The notes: generated by a model from the sequence alone, not told the origin. A stretch of DNA of 64,000 bases from Pleomorphomonas carboxyditropha (GCF_002770725.1 NZ_NQVN01000002.1:460622-524621), one strand, 5' to 3'. Positions 1 through 8,957 are shown, counted from the first letter of the stretch. Program-made: numbers and translations.

Positions 1-226
1 CAGAGGAGTCCTCGCGCATGGCCAGCGCCAGGCCATAGGCGCCGGTGGCGCCGATCAGCGGCGCGCCGCGCACTACCATGTCGCGGATGGCGCTTGCCGC
101 CTCCTGCCAGGAGCGCAGCGTGCGCGTCTCGACCGCGAACGGCAACCTGGTCTGGTCGATGATCTCGACCCCCCAGCTATCCGCCGCAACCCAGATCGTC
201 CGCATGGATTTGCCGTGGATCCTCAC
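1..226 (-). CDS. mtnA: Methylthioribose-1-phosphate isomerase, N-terminal part (cut by window edge)
   Basis: Only the first 75 residues are inside the window; the gene runs off the left end. MtnA converts 5-methylthioribose 1-phosphate to 5-methylthioribulose 1-phosphate in the cytoplasm, in methionine salvage or the related dihydroxyacetone-phosphate shunt. The fragment shows the family start (RTIWV at about residues 9-13, then EIIDQTRLP) and the conserved AIRDMVVRGAPLIGATGAYG block at about residues 46-65, which contributes to the substrate site. I chose the GTG at 226 because AGAAGGAAG lies just upstream; an in-frame ATG at 205 is the alternative. It is divergent from the binding-protein gene at 519, and the partner kinase mtnK lies 4.4 kb away. 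Confidence 0.85.
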   Translation of the reverse strand, partial: MRIHGKSMRTIWVAADSWGVEIIDQTRLPFAVETRTLRSWQEAASAIRDMVVRGAPLIGATGAYGLALAMREDSS

Positions 227-400
227 GAGGCGCTTCCTTCTCACCAGTGGCCAACCGCATCGAAACCGGCGGCGGCTCCGTCGCCCGTTCGTCCAGCCAT
301 AGCGTGACGGGGCGGCGATGGGGAGGAACAGTTTTCTTCTTCAGTGCCGGCTGACGAACCAAACATCACCGCTTCGGGTGAATACGGTCTCGGACGTTCT

Positions 401-430
401 TTGACTAGTTTGTCGATAGATAAATATCCT
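401..430 (+). promoter_or_regulatory. Candidate sigma-70-type promoter for the 519 gene
   Basis: TTGACT at 401-406 and TATCCT at 425-430 are separated by 18 bases, inside an AT-richer patch of the mtnA/binding-protein divergent spacer (227-518). It would give a 5-prime leader of about 80 bases. The -10 box is imperfect, so this is only a candidate. I see nothing else definable in the spacer. Confidence 0.35.
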
Positions 431-518
431 TTCGTCACGGTTGGCCGCACGCCGGGTGGCGGGAATGGCAGCGCCGTCGACACATTCCGGCCGCATGGCC
501 GCACTGGGGGAACGTTCC

Positions 519-1571
519 ATGAGCTTCATCGCAAGGACAGCCGCTTCGACCGCCGCGCTTCTGGCGCCCCTGCTGTTCGCCGGCGCGTCCCTGGCCGCCG
601 GGCTGGCCGGCGCGCCCGCGCCCTTCGATCAGGGTGGCGTCAAGTTCGCGCTGGTCGGCTACATTTCCGCCGGCGATTTCTTCTCGGCCGTCCAGGCCGG
701 CGCCAAGGCCCAGTCGGCGGCGCTCGGCGTCGACCTGCAGGTCTTTCCCGGCCGGCAGGACAGCGCCGAGCAGCGTTTGCAGATCGAGCAGGCGATCAAC
801 CTGGGCGTCAAGGCGATCGTCATCGACCACGGCGAGCCGGAAGCCTTGCGCGACGTCGTGCAGAAGGCGCTCGACGCCGGCGTCAAGGTGGTCGCCTTCG
901 ACGTCAATATCGACAATCCCGCCGTGCCGCAGGTCGAGCAGAGCGATCATGAGCTGGCCCGCCTCGCCCTGGAGCAGGCGGCAAAGGACAACGGCACCAG
1001 CTTCACCGCCGGCTATGCCTACGTCGCCGGCTTTGCGCCGCTCGATCGCCGCAACGAGGTGTGGCAGGCGTTCAAGAAGGCCAATCCCGGCGTGGTCGAG
1101 AAGGCGCAGTTCGGCGTCGTCAACGCCACCACCGCGCTCTCGACGTCCGACCAGGCCAAGGCCGTGCTGCGCGCCAACCCGGATATCTCGGTGGTCTTCG
1201 CGCCTTATGACGAATTTGCCCGCGGCGTGAAGCTGGCCGCCACCGAGCTCGGTGTCGCCGACAAGCTCAAGATCTACTCGGCCGACGTTTCGACCGCCGA
1301 CATCCAGGAGATCGTCGCCGACGGCAGCCCGTGGGTGGCGACCGTCGCCACCAATCCGGCCCTGGTCGGCGCCGCCGCCATCCGTGCCGCCGCCAAATTG
1401 GTCGCCGGCGAGGCCGTCGACCATAACCTCGTCATCAAGCCGACCCTGCTCACCCAGGCCGGACTGCGCGAGGCCGGCGTCACCACCATCGAGGAACTGG
1501 CGGCCAAGCTGCCGTCGTTCAACGAGAGCGATGTCGCCCTTGCCCCGTGGATTCCGGTGGCCAGCAAGTAA
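519..1571 (+). CDS. Periplasmic sugar-binding protein (ribose/RbsB-like), orphan
   Basis: A 350-residue substrate-binding protein of the periplasmic-binding-protein type I (sugar ABC, RbsB-like) family. Residues 1-26 form a Sec signal peptide with an alanine-rich core. The mature part begins KFALVGYISAGDFFSAVQAG, followed by the family's alternating Rossmann-like lobes (AINLGVKAIVIDHGEPEAL, GVKVVAFDVNID, NPDISVVFAPYDEFARG). The ATG at 519 was chosen because GGGGGA precedes it and the signal peptide starts there; upstream in-frame starts would add a non-signal extension. No permease or ATPase is adjacent; the next genes are dehydrogenases. It may serve a transporter encoded elsewhere, possibly for methylthioribose or another pentoside given mtnA and mtnK on either side, but that is inference. 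Confidence 0.8.
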   Translation: MSFIARTAASTAALLAPLLFAGASLAAGLAGAPAPFDQGGVKFALVGYISAGDFFSAVQAGAKAQSAALGVDLQVFPGRQDSAEQRLQIEQAINLGVKAIVIDHGEPEALRDVVQKALDAGVKVVAFDVNIDNPAVPQVEQSDHELARLALEQAAKDNGTSFTAGYAYVAGFAPLDRRNEVWQAFKKANPGVVEKAQFGVVNATTALSTSDQAKAVLRANPDISVVFAPYDEFARGVKLAATELGVADKLKIYSADVSTADIQEIVADGSPWVATVATNPALVGAAAIRAAAKLVAGEAVDHNLVIKPTLLTQAGLREAGVTTIEELAAKLPSFNESDVALAPWIPVASK

Positions 1572-1680
1572 GCGGGCGCTTTTCGCGTCTCTCCCGCGCG
1601 AACCGGTTCCGGCAGCCCGCCGGGGCCGGCCGCGCGGGACGCCGTTCGACAGGCAAGGATCGGAGCACAGGGAAGGGCAT

Positions 1681-2724
1681 ATGAAGGCCGTGCAATATTG
1701 GTCGAACGACGACGTCAGGCTCGTCGACCTGCCCGTTCCCGACATTTCGGCCGGAGAGATCCTGGTCCGGGTCGTCGCCTGCGGCCTCTGCGCCGCCGAC
1801 GTGCTGGAGTGGTACATGCGGCCGAAGGCGCCGGTCTACCTCGGGCATGAGATCGCCGGGGTGGTGGCCAGGGTCGGAGCGGGGGTAACCGCCTTCAGTG
1901 TCGGCGACCGGGTGTTCGTCCATCACCGCGCCCCATGCGGCCATTGCGACCTCTGCCGGCGCGGCCACGAAACGCTCTGCCGCGAGCACCGCCGCCATGG
2001 CATCGAGCCGGGCGGCATGGCCGAATATGTGCGCGTCACGGCGGCCGTGGTCGAAAAGGATGTGCTGCCGCTGCCGGACGGTTTCGGCTTCGAACAGGCT
2101 GCGCTGGTCGAGCCGGTATCCTGCTGCGTCCGGGCCTTGTCCCGCCTCTCCATCGACGCCGGCTCGCGGGTGCTGGTGATCGGAGCCGGCTTCAGCGGCC
2201 TCGTCTTCGTGAAGCTTGCCCGGCTGGCCGGCGCCGCGTCGGTCGCCGTCGTCGAGCCGCTGCCCTGGCGGCGGCAGCGGGCGCTGCAATTCGGCGCCGA
2301 CCTCGCCCTCGATCCGGACGAGCCGGATATTCGCTCCAAGCTTGGCAGCCTGGCGACCCAGGTGATCGTGACGCCATCGAGCGCGGCGGCCTGTGAACAG
2401 GCCTTCGACCTCGCCGACCAGGCGGCGGAGGTTCTCCTGTTCACGCCGTTGCCGCCCGAGGCGGCGCGACCCTTCGATTTCGGTCGCCTGTTCTTTGCCG
2501 AATGGACGGTGACCGCCTCGCACGGCAGCGGCCCGGCCGACACGCGCGCCGCGCTCGATCTCCTGGCGAGCGGCGCCATCGACGCGAGCCTGCTGGTGAC
2601 GCACCGCTTCCCGCTGGAGGAGATCGCCTCCGCCGTGGCGGTGGCGGCCAAGCCCGGCAACGCCCTCAAATGTGTCATCGAAATCGGCGGCGAGCCGCCT
2701 CCGGAGCATGTGGAATTGCCATGA
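1681..2724 (+). CDS. Zinc-dependent medium-chain alcohol/polyol dehydrogenase
   Basis: A 347-residue cytoplasmic MDR-superfamily dehydrogenase expected to interconvert an alcohol and an aldehyde or ketone with NAD(P). Visible features are the catalytic-zinc region with C34/C37 and the GHE motif at 55-57, the structural-zinc cysteines C86, C89, C92 and C100, and a Rossmann glycine motif (VLVIGAGFSGL) near residue 165. The start at 1681 is preceded by GGGAAGGGC. Its stop overlaps the ATG of the next gene (ATGA), so the three dehydrogenases are translationally coupled. The substrate is unknown. Its place between mtnA and mtnK makes an aldehyde from methylthioribose breakdown a possible substrate. 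Confidence 0.85.
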   Translation: MKAVQYWSNDDVRLVDLPVPDISAGEILVRVVACGLCAADVLEWYMRPKAPVYLGHEIAGVVARVGAGVTAFSVGDRVFVHHRAPCGHCDLCRRGHETLCREHRRHGIEPGGMAEYVRVTAAVVEKDVLPLPDGFGFEQAALVEPVSCCVRALSRLSIDAGSRVLVIGAGFSGLVFVKLARLAGAASVAVVEPLPWRRQRALQFGADLALDPDEPDIRSKLGSLATQVIVTPSSAAACEQAFDLADQAAEVLLFTPLPPEAARPFDFGRLFFAEWTVTASHGSGPADTRAALDLLASGAIDASLLVTHRFPLEEIASAVAVAAKPGNALKCVIEIGGEPPPEHVELP

Positions 2725-3686
2725 CCGAAACCATCAAGGCCGTGCAGATCGGCAGCTACGGCGGCCCCGGGGAGCTGCGATATGTCGACGTGCCCAAGCC
2801 GTCGCCGCGCGAAGGCGAGGTGCTGATCCGCGTTCACGCCGCCGGGCTCAACCCGGTCGACTGGAAGACGCGGGCCGGTCAGGGGGCGGCGCGCTTCTTC
2901 CAGAATCCCTTCCCGCTGACGCTCGGCTGGGATGTTTCGGGCGTCGTCGAGGCGCTCGGCAAGGGCGTGACGGACTTCGAGCCGGGCAACCAGGTGTTCG
3001 GCTACGTCCGCTTCCCGCAGCCCGGCGGCACGCATGCCGAATATGTCGCGGCGCCGGCGGCGCAACTGGTCCGGAAAGGCTCCGGGCTCGGCCACGTCGA
3101 AGCGGCGGCCTTGTCGGCGGCGGCGCTTACCGCTTGGCAGAACATCTTCGACAGCGGGGCGCTCGAAGCCGGCCAGACCATCCTGATTCACGCCGGCGCC
3201 GGCGGCGTCGGTCATTTCGCGGTCCAGCTGGCGAAATGGAAGGGCGCCCGCGTCATCGCGACGGCCTCGGCCGGTAACCGCGCCTTCCTCAAGCGGCTGG
3301 GCGCCGACGAGGTGATCGACTATCGGAAAGAGCCGTTCGAGGCGGTGGTCCGCGACGTCGATGTCGTCTTCGACCTGATCGGCGGCGAGGTCCGCGAGCG
3401 GTCCTGGCAGACGCTGAAGCCGGGCGGCGTTCTGGTCTCGACGCGCAGCGAGGCCTTTTCCGAGGCGCCGTTCCGCTACGGCGTTCGTGGCCGCTTCATC
3501 TGGGCGCAGCCCAATGCGCGCCAGCTGTCGACCATCCAGACCCTCGTCGAAGAGGGGCATGTCCGCGTCGAGATCGACAAGGTCTACGCGCTGAAGAATG
3601 CCCGGCGCGCCCACGAACGCGGCGCAAGCGGCCATAATCGCGGCAAGATCGTGCTCGGGGTGCGTGACAGAGGAGACGAGGAATGA
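2721..3686 (+). CDS. Zinc-free NADP-dependent oxidoreductase (quinone-oxidoreductase-like MDR), copy 1
   Basis: A 321-residue MDR-family reductase of the quinone oxidoreductase type. It lacks the zinc cysteines of its upstream neighbour. It has the conserved NPVDWKTR segment near residue 45 and the nucleotide-binding AGAGGVGHFAVQLAKWKGAR block near residue 155. Members reduce quinones or activated double bonds with NADPH. It overlaps the gene before it by 4 bases (ATGA) and its stop overlaps the next start in the same way. The following gene is a clear paralogue, so this looks like a tandem duplication. Confidence 0.85.
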   Translation: MTETIKAVQIGSYGGPGELRYVDVPKPSPREGEVLIRVHAAGLNPVDWKTRAGQGAARFFQNPFPLTLGWDVSGVVEALGKGVTDFEPGNQVFGYVRFPQPGGTHAEYVAAPAAQLVRKGSGLGHVEAAALSAAALTAWQNIFDSGALEAGQTILIHAGAGGVGHFAVQLAKWKGARVIATASAGNRAFLKRLGADEVIDYRKEPFEAVVRDVDVVFDLIGGEVRERSWQTLKPGGVLVSTRSEAFSEAPFRYGVRGRFIWAQPNARQLSTIQTLVEEGHVRVEIDKVYALKNARRAHERGASGHNRGKIVLGVRDRGDEE

Positions 3687-4618
3687 AAGCCGTTCGAATC
3701 CATGCCTTCGGCGAACCGGAAGTCTTGACCTATGAAGAGGCGCCGACACCCAAGCCGGGGCCGGGAGAAGTGCTGTTGCGGGTGCACGGCGCCGGCGTCA
3801 ACCCCGTCGACTGGAAGACCCGCAAGGGCGCCGGCGTCGCCGGTCAGCTCGGCGCGCTGCCGGCCATTCTCGGCTGGGAACTGGCCGGCGAGGTCGTGGC
3901 GATCGGCCCCGGCGAGACCGCCTTCGTCGCCGGCGATCGGGTCTATGCCCTGTCCCGCTTTCCGGCGCCGGCCGCCGCCTACGCCGAGTTCGCCGTGGTC
4001 CCGGCCGCCGAGCTCGCCCGCGCGCCCGCTGCCATCGATCTGGTGCGGGCCGGCGCCGTGCCGCTCGCCGCCCTGACGGCATGGCAAGCATTGTTCGAAG
4101 TCGCCGGGCTCGAATCCGGCCGGACCGTGCTGGTCCACGCGGCGGCGGGCGGTGTCGGCCATTTCGCCGTCCAGCTCGCGGCGTGGAAGGGTGCGCGCGT
4201 CGTCGCCACGGCGTCGGCCGGCAACCGCGCCTTCGTCGAAGCGCTCGGGGCGGACGAGGTGATCGACTACGGGGCAACGCCATTCGAGACGGTCGCGCGT
4301 GACGTCGATGTGGTGATCGACGCCATCGGCGGCGAGGTCCGGAATCGCTCCTGGTCGACGCTGAGGCCCGGCGGCCTCCTCGTCGCCCTCAACGGCGCGC
4401 TCGCCGCCGACGCCGTTCCGGCCGGCCGCCGCGGCGTGCGTCGCCTCGTCCAGCCGAACGGGCCGCAACTTACGACCCTGGCGTCGCTGATCGATCAGGG
4501 GCACGTCAGGCCGGTCGTCGAACAGGTGTTTCCGCTCACCGAAGCGGCGGCGGCGCACCGCCTCAGCGAGCAGGGGCACGTTCGGGGCAAGATCGTCCTC
4601 GACGCGATCGGCGGGTAG
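3683..4618 (+). CDS. Zinc-free NADP-dependent oxidoreductase (quinone-oxidoreductase-like MDR), copy 2
   Basis: A 311-residue paralogue of the preceding gene. It shares NPVDWKTRKG near the N-terminus, the nucleotide-binding AAAGGVGHFAVQLAAWKGAR segment, the ATASAGNRAF block that follows it, and a similar C-terminal GHVRGKIVLD end. No zinc ligands are present. It is the last gene of the plus-strand set. Its stop lies only 7 bases from the end of the convergent mtnK gene, so there is almost no room for a dedicated terminator. The reaction is probably NADPH-dependent reduction of an enone, quinone or aldehyde; the exact substrate cannot be read from sequence. Confidence 0.85.
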   Translation: MKAVRIHAFGEPEVLTYEEAPTPKPGPGEVLLRVHGAGVNPVDWKTRKGAGVAGQLGALPAILGWELAGEVVAIGPGETAFVAGDRVYALSRFPAPAAAYAEFAVVPAAELARAPAAIDLVRAGAVPLAALTAWQALFEVAGLESGRTVLVHAAAGGVGHFAVQLAAWKGARVVATASAGNRAFVEALGADEVIDYGATPFETVARDVDVVIDAIGGEVRNRSWSTLRPGGLLVALNGALAADAVPAGRRGVRRLVQPNGPQLTTLASLIDQGHVRPVVEQVFPLTEAAAAHRLSEQGHVRGKIVLDAIGG

Positions 4619-4625
4619 CGCTTGC

Positions 4626-5930
4626 CTACCAGGAGCGGCTGGGGCGCGGATCGAGCCCGATGTCGTCGAAGCGCGGCAGCGCGCCGACGATGGCCGCGAT
4701 GTCCGGATAGCGGTCGGGATGGAGCAGCAGCGACCGGGCGAGAGCCAGCGCGCCGGCCTTGGCGCGCGCCTGCGCCTCGGGCTCGGCGATCACCAGGAAG
4801 TCGGCGATCTGGGCGTAGCCGAGCACCCGCCGGATGATCTTGAGGGCCAGGAAGCCGATCGCATCCCGGAAGATGTCGTCCAGATAGGCCTGCCGCAGGC
4901 TTTCGAGGCGCGCCGCTCCGGCCGGGCCGGCGAAATGCGCCGCCGGATAGGCGTCGCCGCCGTTGTCTTCCGTCCGCCAGATGTCCAGGAAGCGCCGGCG
5001 GAACGTCTCGTGGAAGGTGACGATGTCCTCGGCGATGATATCGCGGAAGCCGGCCCGCTCGGCCGGGTCGCCGGGCTGACGCGCCTTGGCGAACCAGGCC
5101 ATCGCGTAGTGGGCGATGAAATTGCCGACGTCGAAGCCGCTCGGCCCGACCCAGGCGAACTCGCCGTCGATGACGCGCGTGTCGTCGGCCGTGACCATCA
5201 CCGATCCGGAATGCAGATCGCCGTGGATCAGCGACTGGGTCTTGGTGAAATAGATTGCCCTGAGCCGCGCCACCGCCGTCTTGATGTCGAGATCCGACCG
5301 GAAGGCGTCGCCCCAGGCCGCAAGGTGGGGCTCGATCACCTTGTTGCGCCAGACGGTCTGGTAGGGATCGGTGAAGATCAGGTCGGCGGAAATGCGCTGG
5401 AGGGAGAGGTTGCGGGAAAACAGCGCCACGTCGGCGGCCTTCGCCTCGAAGGACGCGGCGAGGTCGGAGGTGAAGAAGCTCGCCCTGGCGATGTAGTCGG
5501 CCACCGCCGCCGGCACCTTGGGATAGCGAACGCCGTCGATCAGCGCTCTGCGCAGGATGATGTGCGGCTCGAGCTTTTCCATGACGATGACGAATTGCTC
5601 GGCGTCGAAATGCAAGATCTCCGGGGCGAGCGCGCCGACATGCGGCGCGAGGCGCTCCGAATAGGCGTTCTCGTAGATCGCCCGGTTGATGTCGAGCGGC
5701 CAGCCTTCGCCGTGGATGCGGGCGTAGGGCAGCGCCTGCTTGACGCAGAGGCCGCCATGCGGCCCGTCGACGAGGAAAACCGAATTGAGGTTGCCGTCGG
5801 CGACATCCCGGATCCGCCAGTCGTCCGGACCGCCGCCGAGGCGGTCGCGCACCGCCGGCAGCGTGGCGAGATAGCCGGCGAGCGTGGCGGCGTCCAGAAT
5901 GCGATAGTGGCTGTTGGGAGTGTCGAGCAC
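4626..5930 (-). CDS. mtnK: S-methyl-5-thioribose kinase
   Basis: A 434-residue aminoglycoside-phosphotransferase-fold kinase that phosphorylates 5-methylthioribose at C1, giving the MtnA substrate. Diagnostic segments are DGNLNSVFLV near residue 46, VKQALPYARIHGEGWPL near residue 63, the catalytic loop LIHGDLHSGSVMV near residue 238, and the metal-binding VIDGEFAWVGPSGFDVGNF just after it. Length is close to that of characterised MtnK proteins. Together with mtnA this implies a kinase-type route (nucleosidase plus kinase) for methylthioadenosine rather than a phosphorylase route. It is convergent with the dehydrogenase set; the 184-base gap to the next permease gene shows no other gene. Confidence 0.93.
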   Translation of the reverse strand: MLDTPNSHYRILDAATLAGYLATLPAVRDRLGGGPDDWRIRDVADGNLNSVFLVDGPHGGLCVKQALPYARIHGEGWPLDINRAIYENAYSERLAPHVGALAPEILHFDAEQFVIVMEKLEPHIILRRALIDGVRYPKVPAAVADYIARASFFTSDLAASFEAKAADVALFSRNLSLQRISADLIFTDPYQTVWRNKVIEPHLAAWGDAFRSDLDIKTAVARLRAIYFTKTQSLIHGDLHSGSVMVTADDTRVIDGEFAWVGPSGFDVGNFIAHYAMAWFAKARQPGDPAERAGFRDIIAEDIVTFHETFRRRFLDIWRTEDNGGDAYPAAHFAGPAGAARLESLRQAYLDDIFRDAIGFLALKIIRRVLGYAQIADFLVIAEPEAQARAKAGALALARSLLLHPDRYPDIAAIVGALPRFDDIGLDPRPSRSW

Positions 5931-6114
5931 GTTTGACCTGCCTGCGCCGCCGGACGGCGCCGTTGCGAAGAAAGTTGGTTGTTGCGGCAGGATAGCAAAT
6001 GGTCGCCATCGGCAGAGTAATAGGGGTCTTTGTTTGGCGCCGATCCTGGAATGTCCGGCCCGAAATTCTATCGGCTGGAGAATTGGTTGCTACGCCTCAT
6101 TTCATCGGCGAAAG

Positions 6115-6936
6115 TCATTTGACGCCGCCATGGGCCAGTCCGCTCACCAGGTGGCGCTGCATGAACAGCGCGATCAGGTAGACCGGCGCGATGCCGGTCA
6201 GCGAGGCGGCGGCCATCTGGCCGAAGTTGACCAGCCGGTCGCCCTGGAACAGCGAGATGCCGACGGTCAGCGTGCGGGTGGCGTCGCCGAAGGCGAAGGT
6301 CGAGGCGAGCAGGAATTCGTTGTAGGCGAGGATGACGACGATGATCAGCGTCGCCACGATGCCGGGCAGCACCAGCGGCAGCACGATCGACCAGAGGATG
6401 CGGAGCGGCCCGGCGCCGTCGAGGGCCGCGGCATGCTCGATGTCGATCGGCACCCGCCGCAGGAAGGGCGTCAACAGCCAGAAGGCCACCGGCACGTTGA
6501 TGCAGCCGTAGACCAGCACCAGGCCGGCCACCGAGTTGATCAGCCCGATCTGCTTCAGGAGATAGAACAGGGGAATGAGCGCCACGACCGGCGGCGCCAT
6601 GTAGCTCGACAGCGCCACCTGGGGCAGCCATTTGCCGCCGACGCCGAGCCGAAGGGTGGCGTAGACGGCGGGCAGGGTGATCGCCAGCGTGAGGATGCCG
6701 GCCAGCACCGACGACGCCACCGAGTTGGCGATGAACGTGACCAGCGGCACCGAATTGAAGGCGTGCGGCCAGTTGTCGAACGTGATCGTGGACGGCAGGA
6801 AGCCGCCGGACAGGGTGTCGTCCTTGGTCTTGAACGACACTGAAACGAGATAGGCGATCGGCAGGGCGAAGAAGCCGGCCACCAGCGCCGTGATGAGCCA
6901 GCGTCCTGCCGCGACGGTGGAAAACTTGCGGCTCAT
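6115..6936 (-). CDS. Sugar ABC transporter permease, MalG type
   Basis: A 273-residue inner-membrane permease with six predicted membrane spans, of the binding-protein-dependent carbohydrate (CUT1) class. The cytoplasmic EAA loop that contacts the ATPase is visible as EHAAALDGAGPLRILWSIVLPLVLPG near residue 190. The ATG at 6936 overlaps the end of the MalF-type gene by 4 bases. It is the last gene of a binding protein, reductase, permease, permease operon that has no ATPase of its own. Confidence 0.9.
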   Translation of the reverse strand: MSRKFSTVAAGRWLITALVAGFFALPIAYLVSVSFKTKDDTLSGGFLPSTITFDNWPHAFNSVPLVTFIANSVASSVLAGILTLAITLPAVYATLRLGVGGKWLPQVALSSYMAPPVVALIPLFYLLKQIGLINSVAGLVLVYGCINVPVAFWLLTPFLRRVPIDIEHAAALDGAGPLRILWSIVLPLVLPGIVATLIIVVILAYNEFLLASTFAFGDATRTLTVGISLFQGDRLVNFGQMAAASLTGIAPVYLIALFMQRHLVSGLAHGGVK

Positions 6937-7877
6937 GTATCCCAGCGCTCCAGCGCCGCGTGCAGTTTCACCACCGGCAGCGTCACCAGCCCGATGACCA
7001 CCGCGTAGATCAGCGTTTCGGCCGCCGCCTGCGCCACGTCGAACTCCTGCAGGCCGTGCTTCCAGATGGCGAAGCCGGCGTTGGTGGTGTCGAAGCCGGG
7101 GCCGCCGAAGGTCAGCACGTAGACGAGATCGAACAGCTTGAAGGCGATGATCAATTTCAGGACGAAGATCGAGGCCAGCGGCGCGGCCAGTGCCGGAAGG
7201 ATGATGTGGATGAGCCGCTGCCGCGCGTTGGCGCCGTCGATCACCGACGCCTCGATGACGCCGTCCGGCAGGGTCGTCAGCGCCGCGAAGCAGAGGATGA
7301 CGATGAACGGCGTCCACTGCCAGAAATCGGCGAGGCCGATCGACAGCCAGGCCCACCCTCCGGTGCCGAGAAAGGAGATCGGCGCCTCGATGATGCCGGC
7401 CGCCAGCAGCCAGCCGTTGAGAAGGCCGCCGGCCGGCGCCAGGATCAGCTTCCAGGCGACGCCGACCATCACCGGCGGCGTCATCAGCGGCAGCAGCACC
7501 AGGCTGACCAGGAGGCGCCCGCCCGTGATCAGCGACGAGAACAGCAGCGCGATGGCAAAGCCGGCAACCAGTTGCAGGGCGCTGCCGACGAAGCCGTAGA
7601 CGATGGAGCGGCCGATGGCCGCCAGGAACACCGGATCGGTCAGTACGCGTCCGAACTGGTCGAGGCCGACGAAGGCGCGGAACGGCGAGCCGAGCGAGCT
7701 CTTGCTGAGCGACAGCGCGATCAGGAAGACGGTGGGATAGAGCGTCGTGACGGCGAGGGCGGCGACGATGGGCGCCAGCCACAACCCGCGTCCGCCGGCG
7801 GCGACCAGCCGGCGGACGGCCGACAGGCGCCGTTCGCCCAGGCCATCGACGTCGAAGCGTTCGAGCGCCAGCGTCAT
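6933..7877 (-). CDS. Sugar ABC transporter permease, MalF type
   Basis: A 314-residue CUT1-class permease. Hydrophobic spans begin at about residue 33 after a charged N-terminal stretch (MTLALERFDVDGLGERR). The EAA-type loop EASVIDGANARQRLIHIILPALAAP lies near residue 205. It starts within the last codons of the aldo/keto reductase (4-base overlap) and ends in overlap with the MalG-type gene, so the three are translated together. The substrate is probably a sugar or polyol judging from the family and the neighbouring reductase. Confidence 0.9.
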   Translation of the reverse strand: MTLALERFDVDGLGERRLSAVRRLVAAGGRGLWLAPIVAALAVTTLYPTVFLIALSLSKSSLGSPFRAFVGLDQFGRVLTDPVFLAAIGRSIVYGFVGSALQLVAGFAIALLFSSLITGGRLLVSLVLLPLMTPPVMVGVAWKLILAPAGGLLNGWLLAAGIIEAPISFLGTGGWAWLSIGLADFWQWTPFIVILCFAALTTLPDGVIEASVIDGANARQRLIHIILPALAAPLASIFVLKLIIAFKLFDLVYVLTFGGPGFDTTNAGFAIWKHGLQEFDVAQAAAETLIYAVVIGLVTLPVVKLHAALERWDT

Positions 7878-8920
7878 TCCGTGACCTCGGCCGTGACCTC
7901 GGCCTCCGATGGCTGCAGCGGGCCGCTGCCGGCGCTGGTCCGCCGCAGCGCATCGGCGATCTCGTCGAGGTCGGCCGGCGTCAGCTCAAGCGTGGCGGCG
8001 TCGATCCAGCCGTCCACCTGCGCCGGCGCCCGGGCGCCGACGATGGCGCCGCTGACGCCCGGCCAGGCCAGCGTCCAGGCGATGGCCACCGCCGCCACCG
8101 ACGTGCCGTGCCGCTCGGCCACCGGCCGGATGGCCTCGACGAAGGCAAGGCTGCGCTCGACGGCCGGTTGCTGGAAGTCGGCGGACTCGCGCCGCCAGTC
8201 GTCGGCCGGCAGGGCCGCGATGCGCGCCGTCGATAAGGCGCCGGTCAGCAGGCCGCTTTGCAGCGGGCTGTAGACGATGACGCCGGTCTGGTGGGCGGCG
8301 CTCCAGGGCAGCTCGGCGCGGGCGACATCGCGCGCCAGCGCCGAAAAGGGCGGCTGCAGCGTGTCGACATGGCCGATCCGCTCGGCCCGTTCCAAAGCGG
8401 CGACGTCGTGATTGGAAAGGCCGATCGCCCGGACCTTGCCTGTCTGTTTCAGCTCGACGAGCTTGCCCCAGTAGCTCTCGATCTCGGTACCGTCGCGCGG
8501 CGGCCAGTGGATTTGCAGCAGGTCGATGGTGTCGACTCCGAGGCGGCGGAGCGACGCCTCGACCTGCGCTTCGAGCCGTTCCGGCGAGGCGATGAACTGG
8601 GGATACGCGGTTGGATTGGCGTCGTCCCATTCGAGGCCGGCCTTGGTGAACACCAGCGGCCGCTCGCCGGCCGGAATCTCGGTCAGCGCCCGGCGGACGA
8701 TCTCCTCCGAATGGCCGAGGCCGTAGATCGGCGCCGTGTCGATCCAGTTGATGCCGCGTTCGACGGCATGGCGGATGGTGGCGATCGACGCCCGGTCGTC
8801 CTGTTCGCCCCAGCCGAAGGTCCAGCCGGCGCCGCCGATCGCCCAGGCACCGAGGCCGACGGGCGTGATGGAAAAGCCTGACCGGCCGAGCGGCCGCTTC
8901 GGAAGCTCTGTCTGGGACAT
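7874..8920 (-). CDS. Aldo/keto reductase
   Basis: A 348-residue aldo/keto reductase with the (alpha/beta)8 fold. The N-terminal RPLGRSGFSITPVGLGAW, the catalytic-tyrosine segment DTAPIYGLGHSEEIVRRAL near residue 63, the lysine in VFTKAGLEWD near residue 88, and the histidine in LLQIHWPP near residue 132 together give the usual Asp-Tyr-Lys-His set. It uses NAD(P)(H) to interconvert aldoses or ketones and alcohols. It sits between the binding-protein and permease genes of a sugar importer, so it most likely acts first on the imported sugar. The start at 8920 follows a hairpin-bearing gap of 92 bases. Confidence 0.9.
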   Translation of the reverse strand: MSQTELPKRPLGRSGFSITPVGLGAWAIGGAGWTFGWGEQDDRASIATIRHAVERGINWIDTAPIYGLGHSEEIVRRALTEIPAGERPLVFTKAGLEWDDANPTAYPQFIASPERLEAQVEASLRRLGVDTIDLLQIHWPPRDGTEIESYWGKLVELKQTGKVRAIGLSNHDVAALERAERIGHVDTLQPPFSALARDVARAELPWSAAHQTGVIVYSPLQSGLLTGALSTARIAALPADDWRRESADFQQPAVERSLAFVEAIRPVAERHGTSVAAVAIAWTLAWPGVSGAIVGARAPAQVDGWIDAATLELTPADLDEIADALRRTSAGSGPLQPSEAEVTAEVTE

Positions 8921-8957
8921 TTCGTCGACCTCGCGGGATGGGTTGGAAAGCAAAACT

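Noticed and set aside
435-1817. Long open frames antisense to the binding-protein and dehydrogenase genes, and many similar long antisense frames throughout
   Set aside because: High GC keeps several frames open. Their translations are arginine-, glycine- or histidine-rich with no recognisable domain, and the opposite strand holds a clear protein family in each case.
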